Source: Rhodospirillaceae bacterium
GTDB taxonomy: Bacteria > Pseudomonadota > Alphaproteobacteria > UBA7887
DNA length: 8,668 bases
Reading direction: 5' to 3'
NCBI GenBank assembly: GCA_002712985.1
Contig: PAVD01000027.1
Coordinates: forward strand, 12,589-21,256
Shown: positions 1-7,189 of the stretch, piece by piece
Position numbering within the stretch: the stretch's first letter is position 1
Layout of the letters: the number at the start of each line of letters is the position of its first letter
Program-made: the position numbers and the translations under genes
The notes under the pieces: model-generated
Database searches by the model: none
Told to the model about the DNA's origin: nothing
The model's input: only the letters and a program-made list of their open reading frames with translations

Positions 1-2913
1 CGTGAAGAGCGTTCACAAGTGGATATTGAGTTTACCCTGCGTCGAAATGTTGATGATGCGGCGAATGATGTTAGGGATAAAGTTTCGGCCATCATTGGGA
101 AGTTACCCATCGACGTACAAACCCCGATTGTTTCAAAAGTGGAGGGTGATGCAAGTCCCATGTTGTGGATTGCGTTGTCATCGGATGAGTGGGACGCGGT
201 TCAACTTAGTGATTATTCGGATCGTTTTTTGGTTGACCGTTTATCGGTGGTTCCGGGGGTGGCAGCGGTGATCATCGGAGGAGAACGGCGGCCCGCGATG
301 CGTATTTGGTTAGATAGGCGAGAGATGGCTGCTCGTAACATTACGGTTCAGGACGTAGAACAGGCGCTTCTTGCCCAAAATGTGGAGTTGCCGTCTGGTA
401 GGATAGAGTCATCTCTAAGAGAGTTTACAGTCCGCACCGACTCTGGACTTATCACACCGGACGAGTTTAGCGAGTTAGTTTTAAAAGAGAAGGATGGCTA
501 TTTGGTGCGGCTAGGAGAAATAGCTGAGGTTCAACTTGGGACAGAGGAGATGCGTTACGAAGTACGTGCAAATGGCGAAGCTGCAATTGGTCTTGGAGTT
601 GTCAAACAGTCTAAGGCCAACGAACTAGAAATTGCCGAGGGGGTCTACGAAGAGCTCGATGTTATTCGTCCAGCGCTACCGAGACAAATCCGGATGTGGG
701 TGGCTTATGATAAATCTCGATTTGTAGATGCCTCTATCAACGAAGTTTTCCATGCTCTTGGGATAGCGCTTTTTTTGGTTGTTGGAGTTATTTTCATATT
801 TTTGCGGAGTTTGCGCGCAACTCTGATACCGGCAATTGCAATACCCGTGTCTCTGACTGCGTCCTTCATGGTTCTAGCAGTCATGGGGTATTCCCTAAAC
901 GTACTAACTCTTCTAGCGTACGTACTTGCCGTGGGACTCGTCGTTGACGATGCGATAGTAGTTTTGGAGAACATCCATCGTCGTATTGAATCGGGGGAGC
1001 CGGTGCTTCTTGCGGCGGTGCGGGGAGCACGCCAAATCGGATTTGCGGTAATTGCCACCACTCTGGCATTAGTGGCAGTGTTCATACCCGTATCGTTGAT
1101 GAGTGGAAATACTGGGCGCTTGTTTAGTGAATTTGGTGTGTCTGTCGCTGCAGCGGTTGTGTTTTCTGGATTCGTTGCACTTAGCCTTACTCCGATGATG
1201 TGTTCAAAGTTTCTGAAAGCCAAGGAAGATGAGGGTGTTTTCTATCGGGAAACCGAAAAGTTTTTTGTTGCGCTTAACTCAGCATATGCGTTTCTGCTTC
1301 GCCATGCGTTGTCATTTCCAATGATAGTGCTTGCGATTGCTATAGGGCTGTCTGCTGCCGGATATGGATTTTATCAAGGAGTGAAACAGGAATTTGCACC
1401 GACTGAAGATCGAGGCGTATTTTTGGTTGTTTTGAAAGCGCCAGAGGGTGCAACAATCGACTATACTCTCACATATCTACAAGAGTCGGAAAAGTTACTA
1501 CAACCGCTATTAGATAACGCTGAGGCAGATACTATTTTTGGTGTGGTAGCTCCCGGACTTAGTCGTCCGAGTCCGGTAAATTTTGCGATCGCATTCGTCG
1601 TTTTGAAGCCGTGGCATGAACGAGATCGATCGCAGCAGGCTATTGTCAAAGAGATGTTTCCGAAGCTGTTGTCCATTCCAGGAGCAAACGTCTTTGCTAT
1701 CAATCCTCCTAGTTTGAACCAACCAGGTAGAAAAAGTCCAGTCCAGTTCGTAATTGGTGGCCCAAGCTACGACATGCTGAGGGACTGGAGCAAAATTATT
1801 GTGGAGGGTGCGGAGGAGAACCCGCGATTGTTGAGTGTAGACAGTGATTTTAAAGAGACTAAACCGGAATTGCGTGTGGACATAGATCGAAACCGGGCTG
1901 CCGACCTCGGGGTCTCTATCCAAGCTATTGGACGAACGCTTGAGGTTATGTTGGGTTCCCGCTTTGTTACCACCTTTAATGATCGAGGGGTCCAGTACAA
2001 CGTGGTGCTTCAGGCGCGTGACGAAGATCGCCTGACCCCGCGTGACTTGACCAATATCTATGTTAGATCAGAAACACAAGAAGAACTCATCCCGTTGTCC
2101 AATCTAGTTACTTTGCGTGAAACGGCGGGTGCAAAGGAGTTGAATCGTTTTGATCGTATGCGCGCTGTAACTGTTTCGGCCTCACTCGGTCCCGACTACT
2201 CACTTGGTGAAGCGCTTGACTATATGGATGAATTGGCGCAAACGCGTCTCCCTGGGGAGGCACGCATTTCTTATGCTGGTCAATCTCGTGAATTTCGCGA
2301 TTCTTCGGCCTCACTGATAGCCACATTCTTATTAGCATTATTGATAATTTTTCTTGTGCTTGGAGCACAGTTTGAGAGTTTCATTCATCCCTTCATAATT
2401 TTGTTGTCGGTACCACTTGCCGTCACAGGTGCGCTTGGAACGTTATTGATAACAGGGATTACTTTAAATATTTATAGTCAAATCGGTATGATCATGCTGA
2501 TCGGTTTGGTGGCTAAAAATGGCATTCTGATAGTTGAATTTGCCAATCAGCTGCGAGAGCAGGGTGCTTCCGTTCGCGAAGCAGTTCAGAAATCTTCTGA
2601 GGCCAGACTAAGACCAATTTTAATGACGGCAATAGCTACTGTATGTGGGGCGGTGCCGATTGCGCTCGCTACCGGTGCTGGTGCGGAAAGCAGGATGTCG
2701 ATTGGTTGGGTGATAATTGGTGGCGTCAGTTTCTCGACCATTCTAAGCCTCTTTGTAGTCCCAGCACTGTATTCTTTGCTTGCACGCCTCACTAAACCCT
2801 CCAGCTATGTTGCGGAACGTTTACGTAGTCTGGAACAGGAATACACAAAGTCCGAAGATAAAAGCTCGTCAGATATAGTTGGCATACCTGTACCGACGAG
2901 CAGTAAAATCTAA
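1..2913 (+). CDS. RND efflux pump inner-membrane permease (HAE1/AcrB-type), 5'-truncated by the window edge
   Basis: This gene encodes the proton-driven inner-membrane subunit of a tripartite RND exporter, which passes drugs or other amphiphiles through a periplasmic adaptor to an outer-membrane channel. The frame is open from base 1, so the GTG at base 19 is internal. Aligning the paired TM4 aspartates with AcrB D407/D408 suggests about 80-100 N-terminal residues (TM1 and the start of the porter domain) lie outside. Visible in order are porter domain (to about base 740), TM2-TM6 (745-1190), TM7 (about 1300-1370), the second periplasmic loop (to about 2300) and TM8-TM12 (to about 2790). Proton-relay residues are intact: VVDDAIVVLEN (Asp pair at 946-951) and GLVAKNGILIVEF (Lys at 2515-2517). 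A hydrophilic tail of about 40 residues follows TM12. Adaptor and outer-membrane genes are not in view, so the substrate is unknown. Family assignment is firm; subfamily is not. Confidence 0.95.
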   Translation, partial: REERSQVDIEFTLRRNVDDAANDVRDKVSAIIGKLPIDVQTPIVSKVEGDASPMLWIALSSDEWDAVQLSDYSDRFLVDRLSVVPGVAAVIIGGERRPAMRIWLDRREMAARNITVQDVEQALLAQNVELPSGRIESSLREFTVRTDSGLITPDEFSELVLKEKDGYLVRLGEIAEVQLGTEEMRYEVRANGEAAIGLGVVKQSKANELEIAEGVYEELDVIRPALPRQIRMWVAYDKSRFVDASINEVFHALGIALFLVVGVIFIFLRSLRATLIPAIAIPVSLTASFMVLAVMGYSLNVLTLLAYVLAVGLVVDDAIVVLENIHRRIESGEPVLLAAVRGARQIGFAVIATTLALVAVFIPVSLMSGNTGRLFSEFGVSVAAAVVFSGFVALSLTPMMCSKFLKAKEDEGVFYRETEKFFVALNSAYAFLLRHALSFPMIVLAIAIGLSAAGYGFYQGVKQEFAPTEDRGVFLVVLKAPEGATIDYTLTYLQESEKLLQPLLDNAEADTIFGVVAPGLSRPSPVNFAIAFVVLKPWHERDRSQQAIVKEMFPKLLSIPGANVFAINPPSLNQPGRKSPVQFVIGGPSYDMLRDWSKIIVEGAEENPRLLSVDSDFKETKPELRVDIDRNRAADLGVSIQAIGRTLEVMLGSRFVTTFNDRGVQYNVVLQARDEDRLTPRDLTNIYVRSETQEELIPLSNLVTLRETAGAKELNRFDRMRAVTVSASLGPDYSLGEALDYMDELAQTRLPGEARISYAGQSREFRDSSASLIATFLLALLIIFLVLGAQFESFIHPFIILLSVPLAVTGALGTLLITGITLNIYSQIGMIMLIGLVAKNGILIVEFANQLREQGASVREAVQKSSEARLRPILMTAIATVCGAVPIALATGAGAESRMSIGWVIIGGVSFSTILSLFVVPALYSLLARLTKPSSYVAERLRSLEQEYTKSEDKSSSDIVGIPVPTSSKI

Positions 2914-2916
2914 GTT

Positions 2917-4056
2917 ATGAAAACGGACTTTCTGGTGCTTGGGGCAGGAATCGCGGGTGCTTCAGCGGCATCCCTTCTGTGTGAGATAGGGCACGTCGTA
3001 CTGTTAGAACGCGAGGCGACTCCTGGCTATCATACTACCGGGCGTTCAGCGGCTTTTTTTACTGTCAATTATGGAAACAAAACTATTCGTTCTCTTACGG
3101 TGGCCTCGCGCCAATTTTTTTCAAACCCACCTGGAGATTTTGCGGACCATCCCCTTATGGCAGCTAGGGGCATCCTCACCGTCGCGCGTGCAGATCAGCA
3201 TAGTGAGTTCTTACAAAATTTAGGGGAAGCAAAGTTTTCAAGTGAGAATATCAGTGAGGTTGGTGCTGATGAGGCCGTAACGTTGTTTCCAACATTGCGA
3301 CGTGACTACGTGGCGTACGCCCATTATGAGCCCGGATTATACATGGATGTTGATCAGATTCATGGCGGCTATTTGAGACAACTGAAAGTTCGGGGCGGTA
3401 AGCTAGTTTGTGGTGCCAACACGGGGTCGATAACCCGCGTCGGAGATGTTTGGAGAGTTACTAGCTCGGCAGGCGTGTTTGAAGCGCCTATTCTAATTAA
3501 TGCGACAGGGGCTTGGGCGGATGAGGTAGCGCACCTAGCCGGTGTTACTCCTATTGGACTTGAACCAAGACGTCGCACAGTGATCATTTTTTCAGGTCCT
3601 CCTGAGGTCGACCTAGACCATGCACCCATGGTGATAGACGTAAATGAGGATTTTTATTTCAAGCCGGAAGCCGGAAAAATCTTAGCCAGTCCAGCGGATG
3701 AAACACCCTCGCCGCCCTGCGATGCTCAGCCAGAGGAAATAGATGTCGCCATCACTGTGGAGCGGATAGAGGCTGCAACTACTATGCCGGTCAATCAGAT
3801 AAATCATAAATGGGCTGGCTTGAGAAGTTTTTTTGCAGATCGCACCCCTGTCGTGGGGTTTGATCCCAGTGCCAAGGGATTTTTCTGGCTAGCTGGACAA
3901 GGGGGGTATGGGATCATGACTTCGCCAGCCATGGCGCAGGCGGCAACGGCGCTAGCGACCCAGCAGTCGTGGCCAGACAACCTTAGTCGTAATGGTGTGC
4001 GTCCTGAAGATCTCTCGCCTCGTCGGTCCACACTAAAAAGGAAAAACAGGGACTAG
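2917..4056 (+). CDS. FAD-dependent D-amino-acid dehydrogenase-like oxidoreductase (DauA/DAO family)
   Basis: This 379-residue flavoenzyme of the DAO fold probably oxidises an amino acid or other amine to the imino acid using FAD. The Rossmann motif GAGIAGAS is at residues 9-16 and the FAD-adenine acidic residue is E31 in LLEREATPGYHTTGRSAA. WAGLRSFFADRTPVVG (299-314) and GQGGYGI (327-333) match the DAO C-terminus. No signal peptide is present, so it is cytoplasmic or peripherally membrane-bound. Compared with my recollection of Pseudomonas aeruginosa D-arginine dehydrogenase, it aligns over nearly its whole length and keeps the equivalents of Y53 (Y52), R222 (in R218-R220), Y249 (Y247) and R305 (R303). 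The equivalents of H48 and E87 are F47 and I86, so D-arginine is an unlikely main substrate. It starts 3 bases after the RND stop (TAAGTTATG), without a clear ribosome-binding site, suggesting coupled translation. Family is confident; substrate unknown. Confidence 0.9.
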   Translation: MKTDFLVLGAGIAGASAASLLCEIGHVVLLEREATPGYHTTGRSAAFFTVNYGNKTIRSLTVASRQFFSNPPGDFADHPLMAARGILTVARADQHSEFLQNLGEAKFSSENISEVGADEAVTLFPTLRRDYVAYAHYEPGLYMDVDQIHGGYLRQLKVRGGKLVCGANTGSITRVGDVWRVTSSAGVFEAPILINATGAWADEVAHLAGVTPIGLEPRRRTVIIFSGPPEVDLDHAPMVIDVNEDFYFKPEAGKILASPADETPSPPCDAQPEEIDVAITVERIEAATTMPVNQINHKWAGLRSFFADRTPVVGFDPSAKGFFWLAGQGGYGIMTSPAMAQAATALATQQSWPDNLSRNGVRPEDLSPRRSTLKRKNRD

Positions 4057-4062
4057 GCCGAA

Positions 4063-4095
4063 CGGGATCACCTATACACATGTTCCCGATTTTTT
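4063..4095 (+). terminator. Likely intrinsic terminator of the RND-oxidoreductase transcript
   Basis: CGGGATCA (4063-4070) pairs with TGTTCCCG (4081-4088) around a 10-base loop, with seven pairs and one T-T mismatch. A T-run (4090-4095) follows at once. It begins 6 bases after the oxidoreductase stop, in the 49-base gap between two converging genes, as expected for a + strand terminator. The loop is large and the stem modest, so strength is uncertain. There is no adjacent T-run for the opposite strand, so it probably does not terminate the - strand operon. Confidence 0.6.
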
Positions 4096-4105
4096 CGATT
4101 TCTTT

Positions 4106-4831
4106 TTATGGAAAACTGCAGCGTTGTTCCGTTACAACAACAAATCCACGATTTTGACCAGTTTTAATTGTGAAGCGATGCTCGGTGTCGCCCGTTGCCA
4201 TGGAATAGTGTAATGGTAGTTTTCCTTCCCTCTGATGTGCTTGTCCACCTATGACGGTAAATAAGATTTCCACGTTTTGTGTGGGGTCAAACCAAGCTTG
4301 CAAATTGTTGTTTCCGTCTCGGGATGGGAGTCCCTGGCCCGTAACGGTGATGGTGTCATTTGAAAAACTTACTGCAGAATTGGCTCCCTTGGTGAGAGGA
4401 GTTTGTATTAGAAACCGTCGATTATCGGTGGCTTGTTCACAATCCGGATCGTTTCTCGCCATCGCTACCAGAAACGCAACGCGATCTGGACTGACTCCGT
4501 TCTCCAGCCGTTCCTTTACCAGAGCCATTATTTGTTGTGTGGCGCCATGCGGTGCATCTTCTGCGTACTGTAGTTCTAGTAGGGCAGCTTGAGCGCGTGC
4601 CTCCTGCGCCTCAGTTGCTAGCGCAGTGTTTTCTGTTTGGGCCTGTTCTAGTGCCGATTGAAGTGCCTGAGTCAACTTGTTGGACCGGTAGTGGCCGAGA
4701 GAGTAGAAACAATACACTAAAGAAACGGCAACTATCATCCAACCGGCAACCTTCAATTTTGGTAGATGTAGGCGCCAGTTGAATTGCTGAGGTTCATTTG
4801 ATTCGTTTTGTGCGTCCGGATATTCGGTCAT
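4106..4831 (-). CDS. Membrane-anchored coiled-coil protein of unknown function, last gene of the motor-like operon
   Basis: I cannot assign this 241-residue protein to a named family. It has a short polar N-terminus (1-27), one predicted transmembrane helix (about 28-46, VAGWMIVAVSLVYCFYSLG), an Ala/Gln/Glu-rich probable coiled coil (about 50-90), and a C-terminal domain (about 97-241). That domain has a helical start (QQIMALVKERLENGVSPDRV) and then a Gly/Asn/aromatic-rich stretch that looks beta-rich. Its only cysteines outside the membrane helix are C131 and C238, which could form a disulfide if, as the layout suggests, the domain is periplasmic. The start codon lies 3 bases after the stop of the MotB-like gene (TAAGCTATG), with GAG about 9 bases upstream, strong evidence for coupled translation. 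The context implies an accessory part of the channel/MotB-like complex, not an enzyme. That role is inference; that the gene is real is well supported. Confidence 0.85.
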   Translation of the reverse strand: MTEYPDAQNESNEPQQFNWRLHLPKLKVAGWMIVAVSLVYCFYSLGHYRSNKLTQALQSALEQAQTENTALATEAQEARAQAALLELQYAEDAPHGATQQIMALVKERLENGVSPDRVAFLVAMARNDPDCEQATDNRRFLIQTPLTKGANSAVSFSNDTITVTGQGLPSRDGNNNLQAWFDPTQNVEILFTVIGGQAHQREGKLPLHYSMATGDTEHRFTIKTGQNRGFVVVTEQRCSFP

Positions 4832-4834
4832 AGC

Positions 4835-5986
4835 TTATCGCTCTGTCAGTTTAAGTTCTATGCGCCGATTAGACCTATAAGCTTCCTCGGTATCTCTATT
4901 GAGTAACGGCTGGAATTCACCAAACCCTGCTGCCATTACACGGTTTGGGGGTACTCCACGATTAATCAAATGCCGTGCTACCGAAATTGCCCGGGCTGCT
5001 GATAATTCCCAGTTGGAAGGGAATTGGGTTGTGTTGATAGGGCGGTTGTCTGTATGTCCGTCAATACGTAAAACCCATCGAATGTCATCGGGGATTTCCA
5101 ACGAAATTTCCATCAACAACTTCGCTAAATCATTGAGCTGAGTTTCGCCTGCTGGATCAAGAGTTGCAGACCCACTGCCAAAAAAAACGCCAGATTGGAT
5201 CACAAATCTATCGCCTTCTATGCGAACTGCACTCCGTCCAGATAGGGAGTCGCGTAGACGTCCGAAAAACTCGGAGCGGTAACGAGATAATTCACCAACT
5301 TTATTTGCCAATGCGACGTTAAGCCGTTGACCTAAGTTTGCAATTTGGACGTTTTTTTTCTCCATTTCGGCATCCGTTGCATCAAGTGCTTGTTGAACGG
5401 AATTCAGTTGTATACGTAGCGCAGCTATTTGTTGATTCAACAGGGCTAACTGGCGTTGTGCCGCAGTGGTTAGCTTTTCTTCTTCGACCAACGCTGCTTG
5501 ACTAGCAGCGTGGTCATTGAGGGAAGCACTAAGCGCCGCTTTTTCGGCTTGTAGAACTGCTAATGCCGCCGCGAGCCGCAAGTCTATGTCTTTGCGTTCT
5601 TCCTCGTTTAATTCAAGCAAACGCGCCACAGATCCTAATTTGCTTCCAAGAGTGTCTTGTTGTTCAAGTGAGAGAAATAATTGTCTATTTAGTTCTTCTC
5701 GTTCCTTTGTTGATGTCTGTAGCTGTAATCCGAGGTCAGAAATATTTTCCCTCAGTTGTTCGTTCGTTAGTTGTTCAAGTGATAGTAGATCAGCGAGTTC
5801 TAACACCTGTTGGTTTAGCCGATTTAGGGCGTCATCACGGCCAGACAGCGCGCGTGATAAGAAGAATTCTGCCAGGATAAAAACTACTAATAAAAAGATT
5901 AGAACCAGTAAGAGTGTAGATATTGCATCTACAAAGCCGGGCCATATGTCTGGTCCTGGTTTGGCTCTGATTCTACGGGATAGCAT
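4835..5986 (-). CDS. MotB-like stator/peptidoglycan-binding protein with long coiled coil and OmpA domain
   Basis: This 383-residue protein is the likely wall-anchoring partner of the neighbouring channel. Its short N-terminus leads to DIWPGFVDAISTLLLVLIFL: one membrane helix (about 20-43) with D20 at its start, placed like the proton-carrying aspartate of MotB, TolR and ExbD. Residues about 45-225 are rich in Leu, Gln, Glu and Ala without proline, a probable long coiled coil. The C-terminal OmpA-like domain (about 261-383) carries IDGHTDNRPI (D313), WELSAARA (R332) and SNRRIEL; D313 and R332 match the Asp/Arg pair that binds diaminopimelate in peptidoglycan. MotB proper has a much shorter linker and TolR/ExbD lack this domain. 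No good ribosome-binding site precedes the ATG; an in-frame TAG five codons upstream blocks extension. It sits 41 bases after the channel gene. Family call confident; cargo or purpose unknown. Confidence 0.92.
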   Translation of the reverse strand: MLSRRIRAKPGPDIWPGFVDAISTLLLVLIFLLVVFILAEFFLSRALSGRDDALNRLNQQVLELADLLSLEQLTNEQLRENISDLGLQLQTSTKEREELNRQLFLSLEQQDTLGSKLGSVARLLELNEEERKDIDLRLAAALAVLQAEKAALSASLNDHAASQAALVEEEKLTTAAQRQLALLNQQIAALRIQLNSVQQALDATDAEMEKKNVQIANLGQRLNVALANKVGELSRYRSEFFGRLRDSLSGRSAVRIEGDRFVIQSGVFFGSGSATLDPAGETQLNDLAKLLMEISLEIPDDIRWVLRIDGHTDNRPINTTQFPSNWELSAARAISVARHLINRGVPPNRVMAAGFGEFQPLLNRDTEEAYRSNRRIELKLTER

Positions 5987-6001
5987 TTTGGGTACTAAGA
6001 C

Positions 6002-6028
6002 CTAGATGATTTTGCGATTAACCAACAT
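6002..6028 (-). other. Eight-codon mini-ORF overlapping the channel gene's stop, in frame with the MotB-like gene
   Basis: The stop of the channel gene overlaps an ATG in the form TAATG. From that ATG eight codons (MLVNRKII) run to a TAG at 6004-6002, and the same frame continues five codons later into the MotB-like ATG. An AGG about 9 bases upstream could serve as ribosome-binding site. Two readings are possible: a reinitiation relay that delivers ribosomes to a start lacking its own binding site, or the relic of an older, longer MotB-like N-terminus. Translation is not shown; chance is possible. Confidence 0.3.
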
Positions 6029-7131
6029 TAAACATTACCTGTTGGTCCGGTTCTACCATGAACCTCCCTAGAAGTGCTTGCCTGTGACTGGGCCGTAGCC
6101 GCCACCGTTCGGGCTAGAAGTTTGATCTCGGAGCGCAACTCCGAAACCATTTGATTTCTCCCATTGACCGTTTCTTCCAGTAGACGGACCATATGGACGT
6201 CAAGGTTTCGAATATGACCCCGTGTGGCTTCATCGATGCTTCCATCGGCTCTTCGCATTTCGTCCCCGAGAGTAGCTAGGCGTTCAGTCAATTGTAGAAT
6301 GCTGGATGTTGTAGCCCGTCGATCATCTTCACTGCGCGACAACGTTGTTTGGAGATTTTCCAAGCTTTCTGCTGTTTGTTCCAGCAATGCTTGAACGTAA
6401 GCAGGTACTGATTGCTCTCCATCCCCGATTCCGCTGCCCGTCCCAAGTCGGGTAACACCAGAAAGCCATTCTTCTAGATCATTATAGAATTGGTTTTGCG
6501 CTTGACCAGCTTGAAGGTCAAGAAAGCCAAGTACAAGTGCTCCAGCTAAGCCAAACAACGAGGATGAGAAGGCAGTCCCCATTCCGTTTAAAGGGAGTGC
6601 AAGTCCATCCTTAAGCTTGGTAAACGTATTGACGATATCGTCGCCGGCTACAGACAGGTTGTTAATAATTAACCCTACAGAGCTGACTGTTTCCAGCAAA
6701 CCCCAGAACGTTCCAAGTAAGCCAAGGAAAATCAACAAGCCAATTAAATAACGGGAGATTTCACGTGATTCATCCAACCGGGCTGCAATGCCATCTAAAA
6801 GAGACCGCATGGCAGTGGCAGAAAGCATCACCTTACCTTTCCGATCGGCAAGCATACGTGCGGTAGGGGACAAGAGTTTCGGTGCAGATTGGGTTGACAG
6901 ACCCGGTTGATTGGTGCGGAACGTCTCTATCCAGCGGACTTCGGGAGCTAGTTGAGTAACTTGCCGGAAACAATATACGATCCCGATCAACAGCACTCCG
7001 AGTATCAAACCATTTAGAGGGGGATTGGCCTCGAACGCTTCCATCAATCTTGTACGCAGCAATGCCGCTACACAGACGGCAATTGCCAGAAAAATTACCA
7101 TACGAGTTACAAAGCGGCTGGGTTTATTCAT
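6028..7131 (-). CDS. MotA/TolQ/ExbB-type proton channel protein with long cytoplasmic tail
   Basis: This 367-residue protein is predicted to form the ion-conducting ring around the MotB-like partner and convert proton flow into movement. Four membrane helices are visible: about 10-26, 40-56, 128-148 and 186-205. The cytoplasmic loop between helices 2 and 3 (57-127) gives the MotA-like topology, unlike the three-helix TolQ/ExbB. The family signature is clear in GLLIFLGLLGTFWGLLETV (helix 3) and LALPLNGMGTAFSSSLFGL (177-195, helix 4), including P180 and T186. After helix 4, FYNDLEEWLSGVTRL leads to a polar tail of about 130 residues, partly heptad-like, reminiscent of the extended tail of ZorA but shorter. 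The ATG is the first start after an in-frame TGA; purines AAAGGAAG lie about 16 bases upstream, too far for ideal initiation. The family is well supported; the specific machine it powers is unknown. Confidence 0.93.
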   Translation of the reverse strand: MNKPSRFVTRMVIFLAIAVCVAALLRTRLMEAFEANPPLNGLILGVLLIGIVYCFRQVTQLAPEVRWIETFRTNQPGLSTQSAPKLLSPTARMLADRKGKVMLSATAMRSLLDGIAARLDESREISRYLIGLLIFLGLLGTFWGLLETVSSVGLIINNLSVAGDDIVNTFTKLKDGLALPLNGMGTAFSSSLFGLAGALVLGFLDLQAGQAQNQFYNDLEEWLSGVTRLGTGSGIGDGEQSVPAYVQALLEQTAESLENLQTTLSRSEDDRRATTSSILQLTERLATLGDEMRRADGSIDEATRGHIRNLDVHMVRLLEETVNGRNQMVSELRSEIKLLARTVAATAQSQASTSREVHGRTGPTGNV

Positions 7132-7160
7132 TGGCTGAATACGTCAACTTCCTTTAGCAT
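7128..7160 (-). other. Ten-codon mini-ORF ending on the start codon of the channel gene (ATGA overlap)
   Basis: An ATG at 7160-7158 opens a ten-codon frame (MLKEVDVFSQ) whose TGA shares bases with the channel gene's ATG in the classic ATGA arrangement. It is preceded by TAAGGA with 4 bases of spacing, a better ribosome-binding site than the channel gene has itself. It may be a leader that loads ribosomes onto the channel gene by coupled reinitiation. A second ATG 4 bases upstream in another frame gives only six codons. No evidence of translation exists beyond this layout, and short frames arise by chance. Confidence 0.35.
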
Positions 7161-7162
7161 CC

Positions 7163-7180
7163 ATTCCTTAAAAAGGGAAT
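7163..7180 (-). promoter_or_regulatory. Weak hairpin overlapping the mini-ORF ribosome-binding site
   Basis: In the - strand transcript ATTCC (7180-7176) can pair with GGAAT (7167-7163) across an 8-base U-rich loop, five pairs in all. The 3' arm contains GGA of the ribosome-binding sequence before the mini-ORF at 7160, so folding would hide it. The stem is short and AU-rich and no U-run follows, so it is not a terminator. A regulatory role is speculative. Confidence 0.2.
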
Positions 7181-7189
7181 CACAACAAA

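Noticed and set aside
19..21. GTG at 19 as the true start of the RND gene
   Set aside because: The frame is open to base 1 and the residues before it continue the conserved porter-domain sequence; starting here would remove TM1.
705..1223. 172-codon open frame on the - strand opposite the RND gene
   Set aside because: It is antisense to conserved TM2-TM6 of the pump and is Thr/Arg/Ala-rich without any family motif.
5517..6005. 162-codon open frame on the + strand opposite the MotB-like gene
   Set aside because: It is Ser/Arg/Cys-rich with no recognisable domain and lies wholly antisense to a strongly supported coiled-coil gene, the typical shadow of such sequence.
4835..7131. Flagellar MotA/MotB stator genes
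   Set aside because: Topology and membrane Asp fit, but the MotB-like linker is far too long, the channel tail is extended, and no flagellar gene is in view; two unfamiliar envelope genes share the operon.
7163..7180. Intrinsic terminator between the OmpA-like and channel genes
   Set aside because: In the - strand transcript the stem has only five pairs and no U-run follows it.
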